Notes: generated by a model not told the origin, from the sequence alone. A stretch of DNA of 64,000 nt from Symbiodinium natans (GCA_905221605.1 CAJNDS010000935.1:285001-349000), one strand, 5' to 3'; shown: positions 10,042-21,850, counted from the stretch's first letter. Program-made: numbers and translations.

Positions 10042-10647
10042 GCTTTCTCATGGCGAACGCCCCGAAAACCCTACTGCAGACCCTCTTCAGCGCTTTGAGA
10101 TCTAGTCCCGAAGCCCGAAATTTCTACACCAGCAACCCTAAACCCTAAACCCTAAACCCTAAACCCTGCAGTCCTCCAACTCTACCGAGGCACCATGTGA
10201 CCGCAACTACTCCAGAGTAAGTCCCCAAATCCCTAGAGCCCTGAAACCCGGAACTCAGGTTTTGGGGTTTCGGGTTTGGGGTTTAGGGTTTGGGGTTTAG
10301 GGTTTGGGGTTTAGGGTTTGCTGTGATAGGGCGTAGGTGTTGTGAAGGTTAGGTTTCGGAACAAGCTCGAAAGCTTCGTGAGGTGCGAAGAGCAGCTTTG
10401 GCCCGATTGTGGAGGGCCATCTAATACATTTCTCCCACCCCACGCCGTCCAAGGCGGCAAAGCCACCCAAACCTATTCCTTTTAGGGTTTAGGCCTAAAC
10501 TCAAGGAAACAGTTCATTTTTAAAAACTTATTCAGTTTCATGAAGTTCGGGGGTGGGTCGGAGGCAAAGGGGTCAGGGGAGTCAGAGGCAGAGGGGGAAC
10601 AGGGTCAGGGCGGCGGGTCAAGGCGGCCAGGGGGGTGGGGCCGGGGG

Positions 10648-10738
10648 CTAGGGGGGGGGGGCAGAGGGGGGAGGGTGGCCAGGGGGGCCAGGGGGGGGCC
10701 AGGGGGGGGCCAGGGGGGGGGCCAGGGGGGGGCCAGGG
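10648..10738 (+). repeat. GGGGCCA-rich G tract
   Basis: GGGGGGGCCAG repeated about six times after a longer G run. Confidence 0.93.
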
Positions 10739-10741
10739 GAG

Positions 10742-10969
10742 TGGAGAGCAGAAAAGCTGAGGCCAAAAAGCACTTTTTGAGCGCCCGCCCTGCCTGGACC
10801 AGCCCTGAGGCCCCCTGGTCCCTGGACACGCTGCGGTGAGGGGTCCAGGTCCTCCTGGCCTGTGGGACCAGTACTGGTCCGTAGGAGAACCTGCTCTGGT
10901 AGCGGCCCGGTACGGAGGCGGGCAGCGACCTGGGTCCACTTTCGCCATAGAGGTCGAAGGGCTTAAGCG
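10742..10969 (-). CDS. Candidate exon, unknown product
   Basis: The minus strand reads KPFDLYGESGPRSLPASVPG, then RYQSRFSYGPVLVPQARRTW and TPHRSVSRDQGASGLVQ with no stop. The open frame continues into a GGGGCCA low-complexity block (10648-10737) that encodes only a Pro-rich stretch and is probably not coding. Composition and codon use differ from the telomeric surroundings. Family not recognised. Confidence 0.38.
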
Positions 10970-11363
10970 CCGCCCCCCTTCTGTAGGGGGGCGGCCTAGG
11001 CCCTGAGTTTAGGGTTTGGGGTTTAGGGCTTGGGGTTTAGGGTTTGGGGTTCAGTTCAGGTTGGGACAGGGTTGGTTCCCAGGAGGCCTCTTGAACCGCC
11101 GGCGCGCCGGAGCCTCACGGCGTTCGGGCTGCGGTTTGAGGGTTCAGGGTTGGAGTTCGCCGGAACCTTTGCTTTTGCTGCCCTAAACCCTAAACCCTAA
11201 ACCCTAAACCCTAAACCCCAAACCCCAAGCCCCAAACCCCTTTGCTGTAGGGGAGGGCTTAGGGAGGGGTTCTTCAAGCCTCTGCGCGCGCACTCAAACC
11301 CGACATTTCTGAACCCGGGGCATGCCTCAAAGCCCTGCGTTCCTAGAGTATACAATCACTCCC

Positions 11364-11480
11364 GAACCCTAAACCCTAACCCCTAACCCCTAACCCCTAA
11401 CCCCTAACCCCTAACCCCTAAACCCTAAACCCTAAACCCTAAATCCTAAACCCTAACCCTAAACCTTAAACCCTAATCCC
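11364..11480 (-). repeat. Telomere-like tract
   Basis: CCCTAAA with a block of CCCCTAA units. Confidence 0.93.
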
Positions 11481-11759
11481 GAACCCTCAAGTCCCTTAAG
11501 CCCCTAAACCCTGAAGCCTAAACCCCTTAAGCCCTAAACCCTGAAAAATTAACCCTCATCCCCTTAAACTCGCAGCCTAAAAATCCTGCGCCCAGGGACT
11601 TCCAGCCAACACCCACAAGCCTGGACAAAAGGGTTCCTTAAGAACGAACATGGCATGGGGATTTCCGAAAATGGGGGGGGGGGGTACCTTATTGGGGTCC
11701 TCATCATAGTGGAGTCCTACTATTGGAGGGTCTGTTTGGGGGTGCCTCGGGACTCTATT

Positions 11760-11864
11760 GCTTGGGGAGGGCGGGGGGGGGGGGGGGGGATTGCAGAAAC
11801 CGTCACCCTCACCCCTTGGTACTCTTTGGTGGGGGGAGGGGGGAGGGGGGGGGGGTGGGGGGGA
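11760..11864 (+). repeat. G-rich tracts
   Basis: Two G runs (11771-11789 and 11830-11864) either side of 40 bp of unique DNA. Confidence 0.9.
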
Positions 11865-12088
11865 AGAGAAAAAAAGATTCGGGGCTCTGGATTGAGAGTC
11901 GGGTGTGTAGGGTTCACGCGAGGCACTAAACCCCCGAACCCCAAGCCACGGACTACGTGGCCGGCAGGACAAAAGGGTGGTCCCACATTTAAAGGGTTTT
12001 TGGGGTAGGGGGGCTTCAAGAAGGGTGTGCAACCCAAGGTCCCCAATACTCCCGCCTGCTCCCGAAGGCTCCCTAAGCTTCCCTAGCT

Positions 12089-12208
12089 ACCCTAAACCCT
12101 AAACCCTAAACCCTAAACCCTAAACCCTAAACCCTAAACCCTAAACCCTAAACCCCTAACCCCTAACCCCTAAACCCTAAACCCTAAACCCTAAACCCTA
12201 AACCCTAA
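12089..12208 (-). repeat. Telomere tract
   Basis: About sixteen CCCTAAA/CCCCTAA units. Confidence 0.95.
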
Positions 12209-12388
12209 CTTAAGGACTGACGTCGGAACCCGGAGTCCTGGCCTCCTGGAGTGGCTACTGCAGCCTGCGCCGTGAGGACTTGACTGGACTTCAGGGTTCA
12301 GGGCTCAGGGGGTTTAGGGTTTAGGGTTTAGGGTTTAGGGTGTAGGGTGTAGGGTTTAGGGTTTAGGGTTTAGGGTTTAGGGTCTCCA

Positions 12389-12498
12389 CTTGGGGTTTCA
12401 TGGGTAGTTATAAGTGGGGTAAATAAGTAGGGTAGCTGAAAGTATGTCGGGTTATGACCTTCACAGGGTACGTACAACCTTGCCTATGAACTTTCAAG
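12389..12498. mobile_element. Family 7-like element
   Basis: CTTGGGGTTTCATGGGTAGT ... TTGCCTATGAACTTTCAAG. Same end design as 19161-19327. Confidence 0.55.
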
Positions 12499-12938
12499 TA
12501 CGGGCTCCTCCAGGACAGGGAATAATAATCCCTTAAAGGGTGTAGGGAGGATCTAAGGTACCTAATTCCTTAATTTACTAAGAGCCAGAAGGTTAAGAAG
12601 TTGGGTTAGGGTGCGCCGATGTGCGCCGTTTAGAATGCGGGGCCTCACATGTTGGGCAGGAGGGCCATTCCTTGGAGATCAGCGCAGAAAATATGGGGGG
12701 GTCGGAAGAATTACTAGTATTCCCACATACGGGCCCGAAATAAGTATACTATACTGCCCCCCGAAACCCTGTCTTGAGTATTCAGGCACCTCTTTTGCGC
12801 CTGGTCGGGTCGAGTGTCAGGGTCCGATTTTGCGGCGAACTCTGACAAGCTGAAGGCTTGCTGAGGGTTTAAGGTTTCAAATCTTGCCCCAGCAAGCCCT
12901 ACATCCCGAGGAGAAAATATAACAACCTACCCATCCGC

Positions 12939-12961
12939 GCCCCCCCCCCCCCCCCCCCCCG
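12939..12961 (-). repeat. Poly-C run
   Basis: 22 C. Confidence 0.95.
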
Positions 12962-13227
12962 CCCTCTCAAAAAAAGGCGCCTCGGTGTTTCCTGCAGCTT
13001 TTCGTCGCTTCTTTGAGCCTTGGTGGAGGGTTGCAGGTTGCGGGCTTGAGTAGGGTTAGCGCTCAGGGCTTAGGGTTGAAGGTTTAGGGGTTTAGGGTCG
13101 AACAACCCCCCTAGTAAGGCAGGAGTAACACAACTTGAGCCTTTGAAGTAGAACCCTGCGCCTGCAAAATTCCTGAACTGCCAAGCAACGTCGCGACTCC
13201 GCCTGGCACGAGCGAGGGAGCGAGCGG

Positions 13228-13326
13228 GAGAGAGAGAGAGAGAGAGAGACAGAGAGAGGGAGAGGGAGAGAGAGAGAGAGAGACAGAGAAAGAGAGGGAG
13301 AAAGAGAGAGAGAGAGAGAGAAAGAC
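13228..13326. repeat. (GA)n microsatellite
   Basis: GA-rich run with GGAGAGG interruptions. The long Ser/Leu minus frame over it is an artefact. Confidence 0.95.
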
Positions 13327-13689
13327 TAGGTTTGGGAGTAGGCATGTCTTAAAAGGGGCACCTTTTTTTCTTTTCTACCGTTGCGCGAGGCTTTGGTATT
13401 CGCTGACAAACACAATAGCCGAACTTTGTCCCGAAAGCTGCTTGCTGCTGCGCAGTCAGGCCGCAGACCAAACGGATCGAGGCAATGGCTTAGGCTTGAA
13501 CGGGTTCGATGATACCCGCTGGGGTCGGCAGCTGTTCTGTAGCCGTCCGGGGCACATGGGCCAGCAGTGGCAGATTGGGCCGGTTGTTTGGGCAGGGGCT
13601 GGGTGATTTAAATCGGGCATTCGGACCCTGATAAACCCTGTCAGGCCTGAACAGCTGGGCCACAAAACTGCCAACAATTCAGAGGCCTC

Positions 13690-13727
13690 ACAAAAAGGGA
13701 ATAAGGGCCCACTACTGGCCCTAGGAG
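13690..13727 (+). mobile_element. Truncated family 1 end
   Basis: AAAAAGGGAATAAGGGCCC followed by ACTACTGGCCCTAGG matches the right end of family 1 only. A GA-rich microsatellite follows. Confidence 0.5.
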
Positions 13728-13730
13728 AGG

Positions 13731-13783
<53 letters not shown>

Positions 13784-13791
13784 CGAGAGAA

Positions 13792-13822
<31 letters not shown>

Positions 13823-13926
13823 CAGAGACAGAGACAGAGACAGAGACAGAGACAGAGACAGAGACAGAGACAGAGACAGAGACAGAGACAGAGACAGAGA
13901 CAGAGAAAGAGAAAGAGAAAGAGAAA
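13722..13926. repeat. (GA)n then (GAGACA)n microsatellite
   Basis: GA dinucleotides pass into about twenty GAGACA hexamers, then GAGAAA. Confidence 0.97.
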
Positions 13927-14532
13927 AATCAACAACGAACCCTTAAGTCCTGGCCCCCTTGTCGCTTTCACCCTACAGACCTTTTCCTGCCCACTCGCTT
14001 TCCAAATTAACCCTAACCCCTAAAGCTTGCTACTCACTATCTACCCTCAAACCTAAGCCCTCTCTTTTCCAAACCCTATTTCTCCAAAAAGCCCCAAAAC
14101 ACAGAAGCCCAGACCCGCAGATCCCGGCCCTCAACCCTCGGCCACATAGGGTTTAGTGTTTAGGGTTTAGTGTTTAGGGTTTGGGGTTTGGGGTTTGGGG
14201 TTTGGGGTTTGGGGTTTAGGGTTTAGGGTTTAGGGATGCGAAGACAGTTTTCACTCCTGGGACTTCGGACCTCGGATTCCCTGAGCCCCAGAGTACCCTA
14301 AACCCTAAACCCTAAACCCTAAACCCTAAACCCTAAACCCCAAACCCTAAACCCTGAACCCGGCAGCCTGAGACAACATGGAGGCCCTAAAAGCGCAGTA
14401 TCCGAGACGATAGCCCAGGCCTTCGTTTTGCCTACTGGATTCTTCGTATGGACCCCTAAGCCCTAAACCCCAAACCCTGAATCCTGAACCCTGTACGATC
14501 CCTTGAAGGGTTTTTTTATAGGGGGGGATATA

Positions 14533-14648
14533 CTTAGTAGCCCAATAACCATATTAACAATAAGAACACCCTTTGTTGGGGTTAGCTGCTGTATAAGGGA
14601 ACCTTGAACCAGAGCAAAGGGAAAAGGGCACCACTGGGCTCCCCGAAG
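14533..14648 (+). mobile_element. Family 1b-like element
   Basis: CTTAGTAGCCCAATAACCA ... GGGCACCACTGGGCTCCCC with the GTATAAGGGAACCTTGAACC body of family 1b. No clear target duplication. Confidence 0.6.
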
Positions 14649-15228
14649 CCCTAAACCCCAATACCCTAAACCCTAAACCCCAAAACCCCAAAACCCTAAA
14701 CCCTAAACCCTAATCATCGTGCCAAGCATAAGGTACCTCCTTCCTTCCTTCCCTACCAAGAGCCCCTAGGTTGCGGGGCTTGCAGGCCACCTCACCCCCC
14801 CAGACCTGACAAACTCCCGACCCCCCACCTTGGCTCCGGGACCACCTTAGTGAGCTGAGGGGTTTAGGGTTTAGGGTTTAGGGTTTAGGGTTTGGGGTTT
14901 GGGGTTTGGGGTTTAGGGTTTGGGGTTTAGGGTTTGGGGGAGTCTGGGCTAAGCACCCCCTGAGAAGCCGCAACACCCCCCCAAGTAACTCCAAACACTC
15001 CTAAACGTTGAGCCCCGTCTTCTTAAAAATCTCCAAATTCTCTAAACTCCTCAACCCCGAAAACCCTGAATGACCAGTTCTGAAATTATTTCTGATCCCC
15101 GTTAAAGTAGAGAGAAGCGCAGCATCATAGGTACTTAACACCCAAGGACCCCTCCCTCATAATGTGAAGGATCCGTGCATAAATTCAAAGCATGTCCTGT
15201 AATTGAGGGTTTTGGGGGCTCTTTGGGA

Positions 15229-15297
15229 ACCCTAAACCCTAAACCCTAAACCCTAAACCCTAAACCCTAAACCCTAAACCCTAAACCCTAAACCCTA
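15229..15297 (-). repeat. Telomere tract
   Basis: About ten CCCTAAA units. Confidence 0.95.
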
Positions 15298-15875
15298 TCC
15301 TAATGGGATGACTTGTAACCTCTGGGCCTCCCCACGCTTGGCCGCCTTCGCTGGCGGCCTCGGTCTTTGCGGGCGTAGAAGAAGGTTTAGGGTTTAGGGT
15401 TTAGGGTTTAGGGTTAGGGTCTGTTAGGGTTCCCAAAGACCATTGGAAGGTGGGGGGTTCGGACTTTTGGAGCTTGGGAGTTTATTGGGGGTTTTGGGTT
15501 GAGAGATCCAACAGGCTGCTGGGGCCGTGGGGTGGGGGGGAAGGGTTTAGGGTTCAGCGTTTAGGGTTTAGGGTTTAGGGTTTAGGAATTTCGGAAGGGG
15601 GCTGCAGGGCGCCGAATACAAACTCCTAAGCCCCCAAACCTCCACAGTGTTTGGGGTCTCAAATATCGTGGACCAAGCCAGCAATCTCTGCCTTTCTGCT
15701 CGCCTCTCCGTAGCCAACTCTTCCTTCAATCCATTCCCTCTCTCTGGTGTAGTAGCGCCCTTCCCAGACACGTCCGCACAAGGATTGTCCTTACCAACAA
15801 AGTTCACATTGTCTTACACTGCCTTCCCTGGAACCCATCTCCAGCGAATCGCAGCCCTGTCGCCCGAGGTTCTGG

Positions 15876-16021
15876 GGTTTAGGGTTTAGGGTTTAGGGTT
15901 AGGGTTTAGGGTTTAGGGTTTAGGGTTTAGGGTTTAGGGTTTAGGGTTTAGGGTTTAGGGTTTAGGGTTTAGGGTTTAGGGTTGAGGGTTGAAGGTTGAG
16001 GGTTGAGGGTTGAGGGTTTAG
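15876..16021 (+). repeat. Telomere tract ending in GGGTTGA variants
   Basis: About fourteen TTTAGGG units followed by TTGAGGG units. Confidence 0.95.
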
Positions 16022-16107
16022 AGCCTCCCTTGAGGCTTCCGAGTCCAATGCAACTGATTCCAGGCCCGAGCACATCTTCAACGCTACTTGGATCTTCAAG
16101 CCTGCCC

Positions 16108-16172
16108 CTAAACCCTAAACCCTAAACCCTAAACCCTAAACCCTAAACCCTAAACCCTAAACCCTAAACCCT
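16108..16172 (-). repeat. Telomere tract
   Basis: Nine CCCTAAA units. Confidence 0.95.
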
Positions 16173-16477
16173 GAGTCGTACGTCCGTCTTCGCGAAGAAA
16201 GTCCTCCAGAGGCTCGGTCCTCTTGGGATTCCGGCTCTGGCTGCCCGCACGGGAAAGCATACTGGCCAGCAGCGAACACATTGCTTCGGGGGTTTCGAGG
16301 TTTAGGGTCGCTTAGGGTTCAGGGCTTTAGGGTTTAGGGTTTAGGGTCGGAGAACACAACTGTGCTTGGGTTTCTAGGGGATACTAAGTAGACTCACTAC
16401 CTCCAAAGAGCTTGCAAGTAAAAGCTTCTTACTACTCCAGAATCACCAACGGATCAGTCTGGAACCTTCACAAATGA

Positions 16478-16528
16478 AACCCTAAACCCTAAACCCTAAA
16501 CCCTAAACCCTAAACCCTAAACCCTAAG
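16478..16528 (-). repeat. Telomere tract inside a 12-bp direct repeat
   Basis: Seven CCCTAAA units; CTTCACAAATGA occurs at 16466-16477 and again at 16541-16552. Confidence 0.95.
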
Positions 16529-17059
16529 GCCCACCTTACCCTTCACAAATGATACGAGCTTTTCGCAGTTCGGCTCCTCCTCCCCTCCCTGATGGCACCT
16601 AGCATCATGTAGTCATATGGTCCAGCATACAAGGACAGAATTTCCCAATACGAACACCACAAAACAGGTCCACCCCCCACCCCAGTGGCTACACCTCACC
16701 ACACACACACACCCTGGAAAATCTGCATGAGGTCACTAATAATCCCCTGTTAGATGATGTTAGATGCGCTATCTTTGATGCACTATGTGAAGAAACCCCT
16801 AAACCCTAAACCCTAAACCCCAAACCCTAAACCAGAGGGATACTAGAGGGATCGTGCACGCCTTCTCGCAGCGCCCACGAGCCACCCAGAAAATGTTCAG
16901 GCTATTGCAAAGTACAATTGGAAGCGCATGGCACGGAAAAAAAGAGGAATAACAAAAACCCCCCCCCCCCCCCCATCCCAAACCCAAAAAACTCAAGACA
17001 ACAACAAAATGAAGACAACAAAAGCCCAAACCAAACAGCCCTCAATCCTTAAACTCCAG

Positions 17060-17128
17060 CGCCCTAAACCCTAAACCCTAACCCTAAACCCTAAACCCTA
17101 AACCCTAAACCCTAAACCCTAAACCCTA
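17060..17128 (-). repeat. Telomere tract
   Basis: About nine CCCTAAA units. Confidence 0.94.
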
Positions 17129-17380
17129 ACGCTCTGAACCCTCAACCCCTCAACCCTAAACTCAACCCCTTGAAAATGAGCCTCCCCCCCCCCCCCCCCC
17201 CCCCCGCCCCCTTAGGGTTTAGGGCCTGGAGTCTGGGGTTATTAGGGTTGTGGGCTTTCAGGGTTTCCAGGGTGTTTAGGGTTTGGGGCGGGCTTAGGAG
17301 TCGAGCTGCTCCAGCATCGAATCGCCGGCCACCTAAGATGCACTTCGAAGCTTTTTTCAGGGGGGGTTCAAGATACTCCT

Positions 17381-17441
17381 AAACCCTAAACCCTAAACCC
17401 TAAACCCTAAACCCTAAACCCTAAACCCTAAACCCTAAACT
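17381..17441 (-). repeat. Telomere tract
   Basis: About eight CCCTAAA units. Confidence 0.94.
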
Positions 17442-17584
17442 TTGAACCCTAAAACCCAAAACCCCAAACCCTAAACCCTCTCAAACCCTAGGCCCCACGC
17501 CCTCATTCTGCCAAAACCTGGGCCCGAACTGATACTCCAAGCCTTTGCAGTTGGGAATGCGGGGGCGGCATGGTTTTGGAATGA

Positions 17585-17791
17585 CTACTTGGAGGTTCAT
17601 GGTACTTACCTGAAGGCTCCTATGTAGTACTTTTTTGGGGTAGTATACTAGAATCCCCTATAACAAACCCAAAAAGGGACTACATTAGAGACTCCAGGTA
17701 TTAACCAATTATATCTGAACTGAAAACCCAATTATGTACAGTTATACGTCCAGTTATAATTGGTTAACAAGTACCATGAACCTCCAAGTAG
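17585..17791. mobile_element. Family 6 foldback element interrupted by a family 5 element
   Basis: Outer ends CTACTTGGAGGTTCATGGTA ... TACCATGAACCTCCAAGTAG. At 17608-17699 a complete family 5 foldback (CCTGAAGGCTCCTATGTAGT ... AGACTCCAGGT) sits inside the left arm, compared with the uninterrupted copy at 36242-36426. Confidence 0.75.
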
Positions 17792-18086
17792 GGGGGGGTG
17801 CAGTAGGGTTGTTGGGTGTATTCCGGCTACAGGGTTTTCAGGGTTATTGGGGGTAAACCGAACCCAACTTACCCATGAACTTCCAAGACGGTCTTCCGTC
17901 CAAGCATCCCCGAACAATGCCAATCACCTCTCTTGGGCATACCCTAAACCCTAAACCCTCAACCCTAAACATGGGCGGGGGGAGGGGGTGGTGACCCTGC
18001 GATTTGTGGGCATGAGACCCAAGCTTCAAATACCCTAAGTGAGCTAGCACCCGAACTAAACCTCTACCCCTAAACCCTCAACTCAA

Positions 18087-18190
18087 AACCCTAAACCCTA
18101 AACCCTAAACCCTAAACCCTAAACCCTAAACCCTAAACCCTAAACCCTAAACCCTAAACCCTAAACCCTAAACCCTAAACCCTAAACCCC
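18087..18190 (-). repeat. Telomere tract
   Basis: About fifteen CCCTAAA units. Confidence 0.96.
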
Positions 18191-18483
18191 AAGGCGAGGC
18201 ACATATAGAAGTGCTTCTTCGGTGGGCGTCCAAAGAGTTGACAGGCGCACGAAGAACTGGCTGACGAGAATCCTTGCACCGGAGCCCTGAACCTTCTAAA
18301 GGTTCAGGGTTTATTTTGGGTTCAGGGTTTAGGGTTTAGGGTTCAGGGTTTAAACCAGAAGGGTTTATAGGGTTTATGGCTTAAGAGCCCAGTGGCCTAC
18401 GCCTTCAAACCGAAGGCCAAAGACCTCTCAACCCTAGATATATGGAGTTTTAAGAATGATGTGGGGGTTTACGATAGTAGGGG

Positions 18484-18575
18484 TACCCTATTGGGGTCCG
18501 TACTATAAGGGAATCCTACTCGTTTTGGGGGTCTAATATAGGGGTCCCCTATTTTCGGAAACTCCCATGTGCCAG
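18484..18575. mobile_element. Family 17 element
   Basis: TACCCTATTGGGGTCCGTAC ... CCCCTATTTTCGGAAACTCC. Relatives at 47647-47742, 11650-11760, 19783-19890 and 37350-37455 share ATTTTCGGAAA ends and GGAATCCTACT. Confidence 0.55.
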
Positions 18576-19160
18576 GAACTGCTTCCGCGAAGGGTCAGAG
18601 ACAGGGCTTTCCTAAGGATGCACAGCGATGGATGAACCTGGGCCGACGGGCTTTCGAAACCCGACGCCCTAGTTAACCCGAAACTCAACACTGCTGGGTG
18701 ATGATTCAGGGTGTTGGGTTTTGGGTTTAGGGTTTAGGGTGTAGGGTTTGGGATTTGGGGTTTGAGGTTTAGGGCTCAGCTATAGGGTCAGGCTCACCGG
18801 GGCATGTAGCGACCCTAAACCCCTCCATCTAGAAGCCCTACACCCTAAACCCTAAGCCCCCGATGTTGCCCTAAAACAGACTCGAATCCCTAATGTCCCT
18901 AAAGAGCGTCAGGCACAGGCCGCAGGGTGTGACTGATAACAAAAAAAGCTACACAACGGAATGCGTGCTCTTGGTAGGGTTTAGGGTGTAGGGTTTAGGG
19001 TTTAAGGGTTTAGGCTTTGGGGTTTTAGGGCTTAGGGTTTAGGCTTCAGGGTTTGGGGGTTAGGGTTTACTTGGAAACCCTTGTGACTTGGTAAGTAGGG
19101 TTAGTACGGCGGGGTATGAGCCGAAGTCAAACGAGCTTCCAAGTAGGTACAGAATAATCA

Positions 19161-19327
19161 CTTGGAGGTTCATGGGCAGTTATAAGTGGGTATATGCGTG
19201 TTTCTGCATATTCCGTACTAAATAATATAATAGGGGGCTTATCATGAAATCTGGTTCAATTGTTTTTTAGGTTGCTGCGAACATATAACCCCGCTTATCT
19301 GCTTATAGCTACCCATGAACCTTCAAG
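19161..19327. mobile_element. Family 7 foldback element
   Basis: CTTGGAGGTTCATGGGCAGT ... TAGCTACCCATGAACCTTCA and AG. Ends CTTGG...TCAAG; AT-rich centre. Confidence 0.65.
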
Positions 19328-19926
19328 CATGCAGCCAAGTATCTGAAGCGCCAGCACTGACGCCCAAGATCCTGAGAGCAAAGGCTTGGGACCTTAAAGG
19401 GGGGGGTTGGGGCTTAGGGCCCTGAACCCAAAACCCAAAACCCTAAACCCTAAACCCTAAACCCTAAATCCTAAACCCTAAACCCTAAACCCTAAACCTT
19501 TTGGGGTGCAGGTTGAAGGCAGGAGGGTAAACCCACACCTCAAACCCGCGGGGTAGCTGCGACTATCACCTTAAGAGCTCCAAGCCCTAGGACCTATACG
19601 GGTAGATTCTTTCCCCGAAGCAACCCTAAACCCTAAACCCTAACCGGATAAGGGTAGATTCAGCCAGTCTAGACCCAAAGCCCTATAACCCGAAAGCCCT
19701 GAAACCCGAAACGTGGCTCCTACACGTAGCCTGGGGAGGATATTCGCCGTGGGGCTGAGGCCGAGTTGCACTTTGCACATCTGATATGGGAATCTCCCAT
19801 AAGAAGGGTACCCCTTGTGTGCCCCAAATAGAACAGAATCCCCCTTAAAGGGACCCCCTTAAACGGGCACCCCCCCCTAGTTTCGGAAAGCCCCAGAAGT
19901 ATCATCGTTGTGAACCAGAAAACGGC

Positions 19927-20040
19927 ACTATACGTTAGATCCAGTAGGTCGGGTTTTCTGGCGCTTCGGATGCCAAGCATCCGCGATCAAGCTTCTTGAG
20001 TGTGCGCCCGATTCGCCGTATCCTCAGCCGGACGACTAAG
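19927..20040 (-). CDS. Candidate exon with S4-like Arg pattern
   Basis: The minus strand reads GLVVRLRIRRIGRTLKKLDR, with a basic residue at every third position over four turns. A neighbouring frame reads SAVFWFTTMILLGLSE (hydrophobic). An ion-channel exon pair with a shift is possible, but the evidence is thin. Confidence 0.2.
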
Positions 20041-21513
20041 CCAGCACAATTAGGGTTTAGGGTTTAGGGTTTAGGGTAAAACCCAACCCCCAAAAGCCTG
20101 AACCCTAAGCCCTCTCCCCCTAACTCTCTCCCTAAAGCATTGGCCCGAGAGTCGCTAGATTCAGGCAGCATGTGCCTGGAATATCCGACATAGGGTCTAC
20201 CTGAAGGCTCCAATGTAGTTCCTTTTTGGGTTGGCTATAGGGGATTCTAGTATGCTACCCCAAAAAGGTACTACATAGGAGCCTTTGGGTAGTCCCCTAC
20301 TCTTTTGGCAAGCTCTCGATGAGTTCCTGGCAAAACCTTAACCCTTGCCCTAAACCGTAAAACCCTCAGCCATGAAACCCTAGACCCTAAAGCCTAGATG
20401 GAACTATGGGGGAATAGCTTCCCCTTAGAATCCCCCATGGTGTTTTTGCGGTTTCAGTGGGGTTCGTTATGGGGTTTAGGGTTCGGGGTTCTATAGGGGG
20501 AACATATTAGCTGCCTAACTCCCGAATTCCAAGCAAGAAAGTAACTGAAACCTAGAAAGCCTAAACACCCCTCAGCCCCATCGGAATTGCGGGCTGCGAC
20601 GTTCACGCCAGATGTACTTGCAAGCCCTTCTGACGTAGTAACTGGGGCGAGTATGGCGGGCTTTGGGAGTCATAACAGGGTTTTCTAGGGGATAGATACT
20701 GATACTTACCAATTAGTCCTAGTTGCTGAGTACCCTGGCCCAAGAAAGGTCAACCTTTCAATTATGGTAGGACTGTATATACCCCAAAGGGTTAAAGGTT
20801 ATCTACTCAGATACTAAGCAATTTACTTGGCTGCACTCAGGAGGGTAGCTATAAATTAAAGTTTTAGCTACCTTAATAAGAAACCCAATAAACCCCAAAA
20901 AGGAAAGGATCTAAAGTTACAGTAAAGTACCACAAAGTTTAAAAAGATCTTCCAAGCCCTGCAGGCCAGATCTCCCTCCCCTACCTCTAAACCCTAAACC
21001 CCGGAACCCGAAAGGCCTCAACCGGGTTGTCCGGAACCCGCTCGCATGAACACCGAAACCCTCTAAAACCCTCTAAAACCCTAGCCCTAAACCCTAAACC
21101 GCCCTCAAGGGCAGCACTGCCACGTACCAACCTCGCCACTGCAGCCGAGGTTCAGCTCGGACTTTGCTCGCTCGTTCCTTGCAGGAGGGGGGAGTGATTC
21201 GTGAGCCCTGTGCCAATTTTCAGGGGTTTGGGGGTTTAGGGTTTAGGGTTTAGGGTTCAGGGTTCAGGGTTCAGGGTTCAGGGTTCAGGGCTCAGGGCTG
21301 AGGGTTTACGGTCTAGGTGTTAGGGGCTCATAGTACTTGACAGGCTCTGTAGGATTGCAGGCCTCCCCCTCACTAGAGATGAAAGGACAAAGATTTACAT
21401 CAAGCCCGGCACATACACTCACCACTATTAAACAGGAGCCTTATATATATATATAAATATACACTCACCAATAACAGTAAAGTCAACTCTACTTTTCTTT
21501 ACATCAAGCTCAG
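20041..21513. other. Region without a recognised gene
   Basis: A family 5 element, a worn inverted-repeat element at 20670-20945, short telomere-like runs and an AT-rich patch at 21425-21480. No gene seen. Confidence 0.6.
20197..20292. mobile_element. Family 5 foldback element
   Basis: CTACCTGAAGGCTCCAATGT ... ACATAGGAGCCTTTGGGTAG. Arms of ~30 bp; near-identical core to 24094-24190 (GGTTGGCTATAGGGGATTCT). Confidence 0.8.
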
Positions 21514-21601
21514 GCTCTGGAATGTGGCCGGGGTGTTCTCCAAGTCTTTGCACAAGCTGATGAGCTCCTCGGCGGCGGGCCGGAAAGCTGCTGGGGTTTA
21601 G
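21514..21601 (+). CDS. Candidate terminal exon
   Basis: After a CTCAG acceptor the frame reads LWNVAGVFSKSLHKLMSSSA, then AGRKAAGV, and stops at the TAG of the adjoining telomere tract. Short and unrecognised. Confidence 0.25.
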
Positions 21602-21850
21602 GGTTTAGGGTTTACGGTTGAGGGTTCAGGTTTTAGGGCGTAGGGGTTAGGGGTTTAGGGGTCGCTCGCTAGACTTCCCGAACTGCGCAGGCTCTGCCAC
21701 ATTTCAATAGACTCTTTGCCCTAAACCCTAGCCCTAAACCCTAAACCCTGACGGACTATATCTGGGGCCTCTCATAAAGAGTTGAAACTAGGGGCGAAGA
21801 TTCGAGTCTTGAGGGTCGAAAATGCCAGATTTCCTCTGCTGCCAAACCAC

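Larger units (their letters stand above)
7292..10741. other. Region without a recognised gene
   Basis: Telomeric mosaic with a family 4 element (7510), a TTTGGGG tract, poly-G and a family 9 element (8609). The unique islands of 60-150 bp show no clear coding. Confidence 0.6.
10976..19926. other. Region without a recognised gene
   Basis: About fifteen telomere tracts in both orientations, GA microsatellites, homopolymers, and foldback elements of families 1b, 6, 7 and 17. The non-repetitive DNA at 13340-13690 and 15600-15870 has open minus-strand frames without recognisable domains. Confidence 0.6.

Noticed and set aside
13456-13971. 171-codon frame with (LCLC)n
   Set aside because: Caused by the (GAGACA)n microsatellite; the non-repetitive tail has no recognisable domain.
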